Notes: generated by a model from the letters alone, not told the origin. 64,000 nucleotides of DNA from Rhynchopus sp. YZ270_cl-10 (GCA_964035575.1 OZ037885.1:496001-560000); one strand, 5' to 3'; numbered from the stretch's first letter, positions 20,329 through 30,947 are shown. A program made the numbers and translations.

Positions 20329-20557
20329 TTTTTAATTTGTTCTCTTGAAATGTGTAATTTCATGTTTTCGCGAAAAAAATAACAACTGATCCTACAAGGG
20401 TTGAAGGAAGGTGGTTGAAAACAACAATAACAACAAGGACAAGTAATTGCTAAGAAAAAAGCGGGTGTGCTGTGGAAACCTCCGCGCGATTTTCGAAACC
20501 ACCGTAGCATCCTGGCGATTTGCTGGTGTGATCGATGTGTTGTAGTCTGTGCATTCT

Positions 20558-20876
20558 GTGTTCCTTCCGCACTGCTCCAACGACGACTACAATGTGGGGA
20601 GCCTGTGGACAAAAACGAGCTGGACCACGCCCAGCCTGCCGAGCGGGCGTCCAACAACGCTATCGAGCAGATGGTGCTGGACGAAGAGGACAGCCCCCCT
20701 TCTTGAACGTTTCAGATGCTGGAGTCCCAGTGGGTCTGGCAGTGTACGAAGAGCGTTAGCATACCTGCAGAAGAGCAGAAAGCTGGGCTTATTGTAGATT
20801 ATTTCTACAGGATGGAATTCCACATCACACCCCGTTTTTTTTCCGATAGCAATTACTTGTTTTTATTTCTTTTTTA
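20558..20876 (+). pseudogene. Coding-like remnant of unknown origin
   Basis: One plus-strand frame reads LQCGEPVDKNELDHAQPAER and ends at a TGA (20704-20706). It then continues in the same frame with MLESQWVWQCTKSVSIPAEE and runs to a TAA at about 20874. An acceptor-like TTTCAG precedes ATGCTGG, so either an intron or a single nonsense codon separates the halves. The composition resembles protein, but no family is recognised. It is on the opposite strand to nearly all other genes. Confidence 0.3.
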
Positions 20877-22400
20877 ACGGCGCATCAACGAATATAAAAT
20901 GGATTGGGAGGAAGGAAAATATCTTGGACGATGAAAGCCAGGTCTCATCTCTCACATGAGTGAGATGCACTTTTGTGAGAGACATCTTCCCCTCCTCTTC
21001 TTTTGATCATCAGTTGCTATAGCAGAGCTGTCATTCAGACAGTCTTCACTATATTTTTGCTTTTGATTTTTTGTTTTGTTTTGTTTTGTTTTGCTTTTTT
21101 TTTTACGCACACTGCAGGGTGTTTTCCAGGATCTGACATTTTTTTTTTTGGGTGGCATATTTTTTTTTTTAGGCCAAAAAAAAAAAAAAAAATTCTCCCG
21201 CGCGGAAGGCCCCCTCTTAAACACTGTCCTGATTTACCCGAACAGGGCTTCCGCTTGGTTTTTGGTCTCAAAATTTGGCCCCCCCGAGCTTTCTTCGAGC
21301 CCTAGCGGTCGTCGCGCGCGCGACTCCCTGTCAATCACAGGAAGGAGAGGGGAGGGAGGTAGGCGCCGCAGGCGGAAAAAATTGCACTATTCACAATATT
21401 GGCAATGTGCTTTTGTCTTTATGAAGACAGTAAGAGCGCCACAGGCGCACGGTACGCTACTTTTGCCCTATTTACTTTGGCTTGTGAAGGTGGTGGAGGC
21501 TGAACGGCTCGTGAAGGAAGCTGAGACGGTGATGATGTTTGTTGGGTAGCTGCAGGCAATTCGAGCAACTCAGCGAGCCACGTGCTCTCCGTGGTGGGGT
21601 CACAGGTCATACAACACTCAAAAAAAAAAAGAAGAAAATCTTGGGTGGCATGTCATGCCACCCAAAACCACCGTGGAAAACACTCTGCACACTACTTGCG
21701 GAAAGTATCACGTCGTTCCCTCACTAAAACCACTCCACCACAACACCACAATACAATGTATGAAGATAGAGATAGTGGTCTTGAGAGGGAGAAGTAGAAG
21801 GGTGCAAAACGCCTCACCGTTTGCTTCACTGAAGCACACAGACACGGGTTCTCCGCGGGGTGGGTAAGATGGTCCTGAGAAGAGATAATGCCTAGTGTGT
21901 TTACCTTACCAAACCTTTACGGAGTGCAAGAGCACAACTTTAAAGAAGAAAAAAAATAAAAAATAAAAAATAAAGAAAAACGAGCGGTAACAAAGTGTTC
22001 GGAACGCCAAAGACATCGTCTCGGGATGTAGGCGCAACAAATAATTAAGAAAAAAAATTATGGAGTTGTCCATGTCAGAAAAGTGCCATGCAATTTTGCA
22101 TGTCATTCTGTCATGTCACGCTGAGGCGTCGAAGCTTTTCCTGAAAATCAGGGGTGGACGTGAAAGACGGGTTGAGCCTCACAGACACAGAACACCACAG
22201 ACGGTAATACTAACTGTTTTTCTGTTCGGCTTCCTCTTGTGTGTGTGTCGACAACCCCTTACTGTACGCCCACTGGTGAGGGAGGGGAGGCAATGCTTTG
22301 TAGGTATAGGTTCTGCGAAATATCACTCAAAAAAAGGGTACGCACCGTTTCGTTTCTTTGTGATGATGTCAAGAAACTTGATATGCAAAAAAAAGGTGAA

Positions 22401-22436
22401 GTTGATAGTACAAACGCCTCTGGGACGCAGGCACTA
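22401..22436 (-). repeat. Hairpin element, family D
   Basis: On the plus strand it reads GTTGATAGTACAAACGCCTC and then GACGCAGGCAC. It shares the CAAACGCCTC and GGACGCAGGCAC halves with 23091-23137, which can pair, and has a shorter loop. A further variant lies at 22540-22574, where CTGCGTACGCAG is self-complementary. Confidence 0.6.
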
Positions 22437-23090
22437 TAAAAAAATAGAGCACTTCAAGAACAGAATGAGAGGGTGTATCGAAACTGAGACGGAACGGAAA
22501 GGGGGGGGGGGGGGGAATGAAAACAAAAAAGGGGGTGGAGTTGAAAGCGCAAACATCTGCGTACGCAGGCATACAAAAAAAAATGGACACAGATCAGAGC
22601 GGGAACAGGGGTGCAGAAGAGACTAGGGGGGGGGATAAAGAAAACTAAAAAAAAACCCCTCTCCTCTCAGATGTGCCGTACAATGCAGGGTACAGCGAAG
22701 AAGAAGAGGAAGGAGAAAGGAATAGTTATTGATGCAGCGCACCTCCGACTGACCCACCGTATGGCAGCCACCCGGATGAAGAAAAAAAATGACAAAAGGT
22801 TGCACAGTGGCGCGGTCAGGCCCTGATCAGTGCCATGACCTATTCATGACCATGTGATTTCACGTAACTTCGCCCTTTTTGTGAGCCCTGTCGCTGGTCA
22901 TGTCAGGCCCTGACCAGGCCACCGTGTGGGAAATTGATCCTAAGACTCTTGTTGCTGTCATCTGAAAAAAAAACAAAAGAAAATTTGTGAAGATGAACGT
23001 GCCTCTCATGTACACATGCCTGACAAAGAAAAATGTAAGGGGCTGGAGGGGGTGGGTCTGGGAAGGAGGCTTTGTTACAGAAAAAGAGAA

Positions 23091-23137
23091 GTTGAACGTG
23101 CAAACGCCTCACCGTTCATCGGCGGACGCAGGCACTG
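23091..23137 (-). repeat. Hairpin element, family D
   Basis: The plus strand has GTGC...GCAC closing an imperfect stem around AAACGCCTC and GGCGGACGCAG. On the minus strand the element ends GCACGTTCAACTTC, like the GTTCATCTTA flank of families A and C. A family B element follows 14 bp later. Confidence 0.65.
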
Positions 23138-23150
23138 AAAAATAAAATGT

Positions 23151-23189
23151 GACTTAAAATACAAAGCCGTTTTCGTGGCAGTGTTCCTA
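23151..23189 (-). repeat. Hairpin element, family B
   Basis: This is a diverged copy of the ACTTGAAATACAAAGCC / CAGTGTACCT family, here with GTGTTCCT. The D-then-B order also occurs, reversed, at 37791-37895. Confidence 0.6.
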
Positions 23190-24506
23190 AAAATAAAAGA
23201 GAAAGTTCGTAAGACGAAGCACACAACCACATCTTTGTGCGCAGTCATCTTGAAAAAGAGAAGTTGGAAAAACGCAAATGCTGTCGATCACCTTAAAAAA
23301 ATGGGACACCCCCTTCTCCAAAATGCAGTATTCCAAAGAACATCGGAGGGGTAAAAACCATCCTTGGTAGTTTTTTTTTGAAACTCTAAAAAGTTTAAAA
23401 CACACCCTTAGCTTCTAACCCCCACCTATGTTTTCTTAGTTTGCATCGATCCTCACCACCCTTCCCGAGAGGATAGTGTGGGTTCTGGCTACTCAAATGC
23501 CACCCAAGTAGGGGCTAGGAACTACTTGCATGGTAAAAAAGTTGTGTCTCTGTGTCTTTTAAGGTTCGTTGTATTGAAGCATCTGCAACGATGAGTTGAA
23601 GGTGGATAAAAACAAATACTTGAATGAAAGACAATCTTGCAGGCAACACACCTTCCGTCGGTTCTGTTTCCTCTTTTGCCAATGCTTTGGTATATTTAAA
23701 AAAAAAACACACAGATACGAGAAAGTCGGGGGGAAGATGACTTTCTCCTTTTTCCTTGATTTTGCTGTATTCTCCCCCAAAAGAAATCCCCCACCCCCAC
23801 ATGACAAAAAATCAAACTTTGTTCTTGCAAAATTGGTTGGTAAACCACAGGAAGAAACTACTACCAGTACCACAACAAGCCAAAAAAGAAAAAAATACAC
23901 GGAAATGGGAGGAAAGAAAAGAGTAGTTGAAACATAAAACGCAGCTCGGGTCGGTGCTCATGTAAAGGGTGGGATGTTCGAGTGTTCTGTACCGTAAGAG
24001 AACGGAGGCGGTTCACAACCGCTCGAAAAACACGATAAAAAAAAATGTAAAAGGAATTGAAACCATCAGCACCCATCCATGTACTCAAAGACCAGAAAGC
24101 AGCGACAAAAAGGCAAACAAAAAAACTATACTTTGAATGATGAATTGTGTCATCACCGTGCACACATATCTAAAAAGAAAAAAAAATCACTGCCGTGCTT
24201 TTGCACAACTTTTTTTTTACTTTTGGCCAGTCCCCGTACACCACCATTGAGAAATTACAAAAAAAAAACAAAACAAACCAAAATTTTAAAAATACAACCT
24301 CTCTCCCCTCTCCTCCTTGGGACTAAAACCTATTCCCTAGTTGAAAGAAAAATATACATACACAACACACCCGAAGCCATATCACAGGCACTGACCTATT
24401 GAACCCCGAAGTATTACACTGGTGGGAGCTGCTGACAACAACAAAAAACCACGCATAGGTATTGTGTGTACCATCTTTTTGAAAATTGCCTTTTTTTTTT
24501 TTTTTT

Positions 24507-24570
24507 GATAAATTGTTGGAGTAGTGGTTGCCTCGGTAGTGTTGGACACTGTTTGTGCAAATCTCCACTT
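24507..24570 (-). repeat. Element of family H
   Basis: The plus strand starts GATAAATTGTTGGAGTAGTG after a long T-run and ends TGCAAATCTCCACT. Copies lie at 59447-59498 and 62545-62612. On the minus strand the element ends ...CAACAATTTATC followed by A-runs, as family G does. Confidence 0.7.
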
Positions 24571-24575
24571 TTACC

Positions 24576-25886
24576 TCATGCTATCACACATCGACACCGG
24601 GTTCCTTCTGCACCACTCTCACGCCCTCCTTTGTGCTCTTCGAGGGCTGGTCTGCTGCTGTAGTTAGGGTCTCTGTTCAGCGGCATAGGTGACGTTACAG
24701 TTGGTGTGATTGCCCCATCTGGCGACACCGCTCCCGGAGTCACTGTACTGACCGCGTTGAGGGGCGGCAGCTGCGACCCTGTGAGCGAGTGTCTGACGTG
24801 GAGGGAGAGTTTTGCTGCAGCCTTGTGCACCTCTCCACGTGCACGTGGTGTGCCTGCAGGCGTGCTTTGTGGGGTAGATGCAACCGAAGACACTGTCAAA
24901 CAGGTGAGCAACTCCCCGCAGTCAATTTGGACCCCTTCAGGCGCAACTTTGCTCTCCGTATCCGGTCCTGTTGTCTTTGGGTTTTTCGGTGCTTTTTCCT
25001 GCCGTTTTCTCTGTATTTTTTCGTAGTTGTCGACGTACATTGGTGCCTTAAAAATACGTTCTTCGGTGCTCGGAATGGGAAGTGAAAGACTCCAGTCGAC
25101 CTCAGCGGTGCCGCCAAACTCAACAGGGATATTGTCCTCGGAGATGAACTGCGAGAGGTTGTCGTCAGGACGGCGCTTTCCGTCAAGAGTGATTTTGTCT
25201 TGTATCCGCTTGTCAAGAAGCGATTTGATCCATGAATAGACAGTGGAAAAGCCCCGCGGTGCGTTGATCATGAACATCTTCCGCATCATCTCTGGGTACA
25301 CTTCTTGGTCCTGCTTTGTTTGCGCCTTAAGCAATGTACCAATTTTTCCCATAATGACCGACATCCCAGATACACTAGAGAGGTCCAAAACAGACGAAAA
25401 CCGGTCCACCCCCATATCCTTCATGTGGTCCCGTATCCTCTCCATGGTGCACTGATGCCAGGTAAGGATGCTGTCGATGCCGTAGGTTTTGATCAGTTCC
25501 TCAACACCCTTCTGGTTTGGACGTTCCCACCAGACAGGGTAGCCTTCGATGTCGTAACCGTAGAAGCCACAGATGCCGTCGTGAGAAGTTTGCATGATAT
25601 CAGCAGGCATGGTGGCGCGTGCCCAGTGGTAGATGTTGTCCATGGACGTCTCCTGGCGCCACTGCATGCACTTCCTGCACGACGCCTCGGCCACATCCAC
25701 GTCATAGTGGCGTGCGATGAGGAAGCGCAGAATGAAGTCGTCACGCGACAGCATGCATCTGTCCACAATGTCCAGGTCCGCCACACGCTCCCGCAGTGTG
25801 TAGAAGGCCTCCGACTCCTCCTCGTTGAGCGTCCACGGGCCTGAGCAGAGCGGCTTGCGCCCACCGTCGTCGTTTTCCTCGCTCAT
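24576..25886 (-). CDS. Sec14-like (CRAL-TRIO) lipid-binding protein with CaaX C-terminus
   Basis: This single exon encodes 436 residues. A CRAL-TRIO N-terminal helix region (LSRDDFILRFLIARHYDVDV) precedes the lipid-binding lobe, with VLDLSSVSGMS, YPEMMRKMFMINAPRGFSTV and the LSQFISEDNIPVEFGGT motif characteristic of Sec14. Sec14-type proteins exchange phosphatidylinositol and other lipids between membranes. After about residue 275 the tail is Pro/Thr/Ser-rich and ends CRCVIA-stop: CVIA fits a farnesylation CaaX box, and the second Cys could be palmitoylated, so membrane anchoring is likely. The start MSEENDDGG is shared with the paralogue at 26249. An upstream in-frame ATG at 26060 would add a hydrophobic leader that is not conserved. 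The two genes are a tandem duplication with nearly identical first 800 bp. Confidence 0.9.
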   Translation of the reverse strand: MSEENDDGGRKPLCSGPWTLNEEESEAFYTLRERVADLDIVDRCMLSRDDFILRFLIARHYDVDVAEASCRKCMQWRQETSMDNIYHWARATMPADIMQTSHDGICGFYGYDIEGYPVWWERPNQKGVEELIKTYGIDSILTWHQCTMERIRDHMKDMGVDRFSSVLDLSSVSGMSVIMGKIGTLLKAQTKQDQEVYPEMMRKMFMINAPRGFSTVYSWIKSLLDKRIQDKITLDGKRRPDDNLSQFISEDNIPVEFGGTAEVDWSLSLPIPSTEERIFKAPMYVDNYEKIQRKRQEKAPKNPKTTGPDTESKVAPEGVQIDCGELLTCLTVSSVASTPQSTPAGTPRARGEVHKAAAKLSLHVRHSLTGSQLPPLNAVSTVTPGAVSPDGAITPTVTSPMPLNRDPNYSSRPALEEHKGGRESGAEGTRCRCVIA

Positions 25887-26248
25887 GGAGGGGGGCGAAG
25901 GGAGGGATGGGGAGGAGAGGGTCGGGGAAGGAAGCGGAGAAGGCGGGCAGGAGGCTGGCTGGTCTGCGGGCTGCGTGTCTGCTTCTGTTATTATTGTTTG
26001 CGGTATGGGGGATGCATTTAGTTGTAACAAAAAGTACAATAATATTGAAAGATGCCTCACTGTGACACATCTGAACAGGAGTGAAACAGCGCGGGCAACT
26101 CAGAGTGCGCACACTGGCACCCTGGCACCAGCAGAAGCTCTTCACCACCTTACTGACGTTAATAAAGCACACACCCACCCAACGGATGCTGTGTCTCCCT
26201 TCTCTCCTCTATGGAAAATGCACTGTTGCTGAAGTGGAGTTGAGTCTC
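25887..26248. other. Intergenic spacer between Sec14 paralogues
   Basis: A C/T-rich tract on the minus strand lies just before the downstream start. No other feature is seen. Confidence 0.4.
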
Positions 26249-27295
26249 TCAGAGTAACTGGGAGGTTCTGCCCTGACTGTGGTCTTCTGGGCACCTCTCA
26301 ACGCAGGTGGTACACATGTGTTTGCAAAGAGACTTATGTGAACAACGTGCCACACTGCAACGTCGCGTAACGTGGTACATACCCTTCTTGTGTTCTTCCT
26401 CCTCCTGTTGCTTCCGTTCTTGAATGTGTTTGAGCATCTTGACGAACATTAGTTGCTTAAAAATACGTTCTTCGGTGCTTGGAATGGGAAGTGAAAGACT
26501 CCAGTCGACCTCAGCTGTGCCGCCAAACTCAACAGGGATATTGTCCTCGGAGATGAACTGCGAGAGGTTGTCGTTGGACTGTCGCTTTCCGTCGACAAAT
26601 ATTTTGTCTTGTATCCGTTTGTCGAGGTGCGATTTGATCCATGAATAGACAGTCGAGAAGCCCCGCGGTGCGTTGATCATGAGCATCTTCCGCATCATCT
26701 CTGGGTACACTTCTTGGTCCTGCTTTGCCTGCGCCTTAATCAATGTACCAATTTTGCCCATAATGACCGCCATGCCCGATACACCAGACAAATCAATCAC
26801 AAAGGAAAACCGGTCCACCCCCATATCCTTCATATGGTCCCGTATCCTCTCCATAGTGTACTGATGCCACATAATTATCGCATCGATGCCGTAGGTTTTG
26901 ATCAGTTCCTCAATACCCTTCTGGTTTGGACGTTCCCACCAGACAGGGTAGGATTCGCTGTCGTAGCCGTAAAAGCCACAGATGCCGTCGTGAGAAGTTT
27001 GGACGATGTCGGCAGGCATGGTGGCGCGTGCCCAGTGGTAGATGTTGTCCATGGACGTCTCCTGGCGCCACTGCATGCACTTCCTGCACGACGCCTCGGC
27101 CACATCCACGTCATAGTGGCGTGCGATGAGGAAGCGCAGAATGAAGTCGTCACGCGACAGCATGCATCTGTCCACAATGTCCAGGTCCGCCACACGCTCC
27201 CGCAGTGTGTAGAAGGCCTCCGTCTCCTCCTCGTTGAGCGTCCATGGGCCTGAGCAGAGCGGCTTGCGCCCACCGTCGTCGTTTTCCTCGCTCAT
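26249..27295 (-). CDS. Sec14-like (CRAL-TRIO) protein, second tandem copy
   Basis: This 348-residue frame is nearly identical to the 24576-25886 protein through the CRAL-TRIO domain up to PSTEERIFK. It then diverges (QLMFVKMLKHIQERKQQEEEEHKK). At EEHKKG the DNA reads AAGAAGG followed by GTATGT (26382 downward), a good donor, so the Cys-rich tail read straight through (CSHKSLCKHMCTTCVERC) may be intronic; the real last exon is unresolved. No CaaX box is seen in the read-through form, so this paralogue may be soluble where the other is membrane-anchored. An acceptor (CTCTCCCCAG, ending at 27350) lies 54 nt before the ATG. High identity with the neighbour implies recent duplication or gene conversion. 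Confidence 0.85.
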   Translation of the reverse strand: MSEENDDGGRKPLCSGPWTLNEEETEAFYTLRERVADLDIVDRCMLSRDDFILRFLIARHYDVDVAEASCRKCMQWRQETSMDNIYHWARATMPADIVQTSHDGICGFYGYDSESYPVWWERPNQKGIEELIKTYGIDAIIMWHQYTMERIRDHMKDMGVDRFSFVIDLSGVSGMAVIMGKIGTLIKAQAKQDQEVYPEMMRKMLMINAPRGFSTVYSWIKSHLDKRIQDKIFVDGKRQSNDNLSQFISEDNIPVEFGGTAEVDWSLSLPIPSTEERIFKQLMFVKMLKHIQERKQQEEEEHKKGMYHVTRRCSVARCSHKSLCKHMCTTCVERCPEDHSQGRTSQLL

Positions 27296-27619
27296 GGAGG
27301 GGGGCTATGAGGTGGTGTACTTTTCTGAATATGTTTGAGTGAAGTTGTCCTGGGGAGAGGTGGTGGGAAGGGTAAAAACAGACAAACGTTGTTCAAAAAA
27401 AAACCCCCCCCCTCCTGACATTGTGTACATCATTTCTCGAGGAATTTACTCAGCCCAGAAAATTTCCGGGGCATTCGGGGGAGAGCTGCAGTTTCTTGTG
27501 CATTTCTGGAACTCAAAACCACTCCTAACAGGGTTCCAGAGCTCTCTGTCTCATCACGACACGCAGCTGGGGGCGGAAGGCACGAGGTAGCTTTGCTACT
27601 CCAAGAACTATGCTTCAGC
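27296..27619. other. Intergenic; ends in the shared ankyrin 3' flank
   Basis: From about 27536 the sequence is the 3' flank common to the ankyrin genes (CTCATCACGACACGCAGCTG and the following block). The remainder shows no feature apart from the candidate leader of the Sec14 paralogue. Confidence 0.5.
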
Positions 27620-29170
27620 TCAAGGAGAACGTCCGTCGTTGTTGTCTGTGTCCACGTCTGCACCTGCATCAATCAACACCTGCACCACGTCTTCGTGGCC
27701 TCCGTCCGCCGCACAGTCCAACACACTGTAGTTGTTGCTGTCTCGATAATTCACATCCACCTCCGGCAAGCCCACAAGTTAGCGCACAGTCTCGGTGTGT
27801 CCAGAATACGCCGCAAGGATGAGACACGTGTCTCCATAGTCGTCGGTGACATTCACTCCTGCACCTGCTCTGACCAACATCTTCACAACTTCGAGTGCTC
27901 CTGAACAGGAAGCCGACTGCAGAGGCGAATGTCCTTCTTCGTTCCATGTGTCGATGTCTGCACATGCATCAATCAACACCTGCACCGCGTCTGGATGGAG
28001 TTCGTTCACCGCACAGTGCAACGCAGTGCGGTTGCTGCGGTCTCTGCTATCCACATCCACCTCCGGCAAGCCCACAAGTTAGCGCACAGTCTCGGTGTGT
28101 CCAGAATACGCCGCAAGGATGAGACACGTGTCTCCATAGTCGTCTGTGGCATTCACTCCTGCACCTGCTCTGACCAACATCTTCACAACTTCGAGTGCTC
28201 CTGAAAAGCTGGCAAAGTGCAGAGGCGAACATCCATTCCTCTTTGTTTCGATGCCTGCACCTGCATCAATCAACACCCGCACCACGTCTGTGTGGGCTCC
28301 CTTCGCCGCACAGTGCAACGCAGTGTCGTTGTTGCTGTCACGGTGATTCACATCCACCTCCGGCAAGCCCACAAGATAGCGCACAGTCTCGGTGTGTCCA
28401 CAATACGCCGCAAGGATAAGACACGTGTTTCTACCGTCATCTGTGACATTCACTCCTGCACCTGCTCTGACCAACATCTTCACAACTTCGAGTGCTCCTG
28501 ACTCGCTGGCAAAGTGCAGAGGCGAATATCCTTCTTCGTCGCTTGTTTCGATGTCTGCACCTGCTTCAAGCAGCACCCGCACCGCGTCTGTTTTGCCTTC
28601 GTTCACAGCACAGTGCAACGCAGTGCAGTTGTTGTTGTCTCGGCTATTCACATCCACCTCCGGCAAGCCCACAAGATAGCGCACAGTCTCGGTGTGTCCA
28701 AAGTACGCCGCAAGGATAAGACACGTGTCTCCATTGCTGTTTGAGACGTTCACTCCTGCACCTGCTCTGACCAACATCTTCACAACTTCGAGTGCTCCTG
28801 AACAGGAAGCCGAGTGCAGAGGCGAATATCTGTCTTCGTTGTTTGTTTCGATGTCTGCACCTGCTTCAAGCAGCACCCGCACCACGTCTGTTTTGCCTTC
28901 GTCCGCCGCACAGTACAACGCAGTGTCGTTGTTGCTGTCTCGGTGATTCACATCCACCTCCGGCAAGCCCACAAGATAGCGCACAGTCTCCGTGTGTCCA
29001 TTACGCGCCGCAAGTATAAGACAAACGCCTGTTTTGCTGTCTGGAGGGAACTTCTCAAGCACCGCCCGCACGGCAGCAGTGTCGCCGTTCCTGGCAGCCT
29101 CCAAGACCTCGTCTGCAGAAAGCTTTCTTCTCTTTCGAGCCTCCGTGCTGTCTGCGCTTCGCTTTGGCAT
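27620..29170 (-). pseudogene. Ankyrin-repeat gene (family copy 4) with two identical nonsense codons
   Basis: From MPKRSADSTEARKRRKL the frame is open for 363 residues to a TAA at 28079-28081. It continues in frame to a second TAA at 27779-27781, then to the family ending DNNDGRSP-TGA at 27620. Both TAA codons replace the Tyr of the VRYLVGLPEVDV motif (TAT to TAA), exactly 300 bp apart, which is one three-ankyrin unit. The surrounding 130 bp of each unit are almost identical, so the nonsense codon was copied with the unit. Without the stops it would be a 516-residue ankyrin protein like that at 2312-3586. The 363-residue form (N-terminal NLS-like motif plus about nine ankyrin repeats) could still be made. 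TAA is used as a normal terminator elsewhere in the window, so recoding is unlikely. Confidence 0.85.
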
Positions 29171-29958
29171 TGTGTGGTTTGTGTTGCTGTGGTGTCTTTT
29201 GTGTGTGTTTCTTTTTGTACAAAAAGCTTCACACACACAGTCAGGGGAACGGACACACCGATACGTCGCACACAACCAAAGCCCACCTCCACGAGTCCCC
29301 TGGACAACGCTCACAGCGGCTCATGGACTGCTTCCACACGAAGTAGAATTGTCGTCTTGACTCCGAAGAGAAACGGAGTGGGTCGGGAGGGGTGGAAGTG
29401 CTTTGTGGATTACTGTAAACGCAACAAGGTGGGTGCTGAATACATCCTCACACAACTGATTTTGCGGGAAATGCCTCAGAACGACCTAGAAAATTTCAGA
29501 GACGTTCCTGGTATGATATTACACGAAAAACAAAAGGAAAACGTAAAATTGAAAGGCCAAAAAACAGACGCCTCGAAGTTACCCCAACGCTGTGCAGAGT
29601 ACCTGTTGTGGACAAACCATACAGGGAACAGGTAGATGCCATGGAAATGGCACGGAGAGGAAGGAAAGAGGAGAAGAGCGTGTGGCTGTGCTACGGAAGT
29701 AACACATGGCACACAGCGTGGTGTCGTCTGGCAACAGGTTCTTATACAAAAAAAAGCTACACGGCATCACCCACCAACTGATCTTTGATAACAATAAAAA
29801 TATAACAGTGTTTAACCGTTGAACGCAGCCAAATAGGGGTAAAAATCTGTTTGGCGCAAGGTGAAAGGATTCAAGGGAAAATGCTGTTGTACAAGATCTG
29901 AACGTTGGCTTTCTTTTTGTCTACTTTCTTAATACACTACGTGTTCGAAAAAAAATTA

Positions 29959-29998
29959 GTTTATAAGATGACCCTTAGCCTCTCGTGCTCAGTCACCT
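29959..29998 (-). repeat. Hairpin element, family A
   Basis: Plus-strand GTTTATAAGATGACCCTTAG then CCTCTCGTGCTCAGTCACCT. The loop is conserved and the stem has one mismatch (CTTAGC against GCTCAG). Confidence 0.75.
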
Positions 29999-30597
29999 CG
30001 CAAAAAAAAAGGGGGGGGGTATTTTTTTTTAGATTAGTATACACCTCTCACGCTTTGGCATCTGAGGGAGAAGATTTGGTAAGACGATTCACCTTGCGTG
30101 CTTGAAGTGCTGTATTGTGTGGACAGCATGCTGTTTGCCGCCTTTTACTAAATCAAAATCGGTCGAAGCCTTCACCGGAGAGAACGACTTCAACAGAAAG
30201 AAAGGGTGAAAGTGCAAACATCCCACTATTCAAAAACTCGACGATCCTATCATATCATGCCAACGATCTTGATAACAATATAAAAATATAACAGTATTAT
30301 TCGTTGAACGCAGCTGATTCACCTTGAAGAATGATGCCTTAAGATATGGGGCACTTTGGGTGATGGGGCGTGGCCGAGACAACTAACGGCCGTAAGACTA
30401 CACATCACGCCAGCGAGCAGATCACGAACAAACAGACTGCACGCAGGAAGCCCACCACACCCTTCACCTCTGGGCATTGTTTGATGTGCGATGCCCTGTT
30501 GGGGTGGGTATGTGTTTAAGTTGGTGCTGAAGGGGTACACTGTTGGAAACAGTCACCATCTAAAATATGATAGTTGAACAGTAAAAAAAGAGAAAAG

Positions 30598-30635
30598 GTT
30601 ATAAGATGACCCTAAGCCTCTCATGCTTGGTCACC
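30598..30635 (-). repeat. Hairpin element, family A
   Basis: Plus-strand GTTATAAGATGACCCTAAGC, then CTCTCAT and GCTTGG. The stem CTAAGC/GCTTGG keeps pairing through one G-U wobble when read on the plus strand. Confidence 0.75.
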
Positions 30636-30939
30636 TTGATCACATCCATCGCCTCAGCGTGTGTAATTACACCGCGTTTTGTCAGAAATGATAAAAAAAA
30701 AAAACACCTTACACGATACGGTAATATGCTCACCACCTTTAGCCTTGACCACACTCTGACAGAGAAAGCCTTGACCCAAAACGCATCCCTCACCCTGGGT
30801 TTCCCTTCATCCCTTTCACCCTGACGAATGGAGGCGGGAGGAGGATGGGTGCAGCGGTATCCACGAAACGAGAGATAGGCGACGGCTTTGCGTGGATCCC
30901 ACACGAGAAAACGCGAGGCATCTCCACATTATAATTTCC

Positions 30940-30947
30940 CTCCCCCT
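30940..30947. repeat. 8-bp target-site duplication of the hAT element, left
   Basis: CTCCCCCT here is repeated exactly at 33664-33671 on the other side of the element. An 8-bp duplication is diagnostic of hAT transposition. Confidence 0.85.

Larger units (their letters stand above)
19044..24575. other. 5.5-kb intergenic region, repeats and hairpins, one coding-like remnant
   Basis: No intact gene is seen. The region contains a tandem 260-bp duplication (19809-20328), a coding-like plus-strand segment (20558-20876), several family B and D hairpins between about 21.8 and 23.2 kb, and a family H element (24507-24570). A GC hairpin word (GCGCC...GGCGC followed by ACGGTA) at about 21432 recurs near 44575 and 56298. 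Long A, T and G runs are common. Confidence 0.6.
29171..30947. other. Intergenic; segmental duplication, then hairpins
   Basis: 29171-29465 duplicates 3587-3872. Beyond it are family A hairpins at 29959-29998 and 30598-30635, and two copies of a CGTTGAACGCAGC word (about 29816 and 30302, also at 42388) preceded by an AACAATAAAAATATAACAGT-like sequence. No gene is recognised. The stretch 30760-30840 contains a good pyrimidine-rich acceptor on the minus strand, which could serve the gene at 34570-37097. Confidence 0.55.

Noticed and set aside
22060-22626. 188-residue plus-strand frame
   Set aside because: It runs over family D hairpins, G-runs and A-runs with biased Lys/Gly composition and no domain.
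25305-27253. Plus-strand 179-residue frames opposite both Sec14 genes
   Set aside because: They are antisense to the CRAL-TRIO domain and conserved only because the sense strand is conserved.
27779-28081. Alternative genetic code in which TAA is sense
   Set aside because: TAA ends the NOTUM-like gene and the hAT transposase, and paralogues have Tyr (TAT) at both positions, so nonsense mutation is simpler.
30599-30904. 101-residue minus-strand frame before the hAT element
   Set aside because: Its C-terminal part is a translated family A hairpin (VTKHERLRVIL). No family similarity is visible, although a small 3' exon of the 34570 gene could lie within it.
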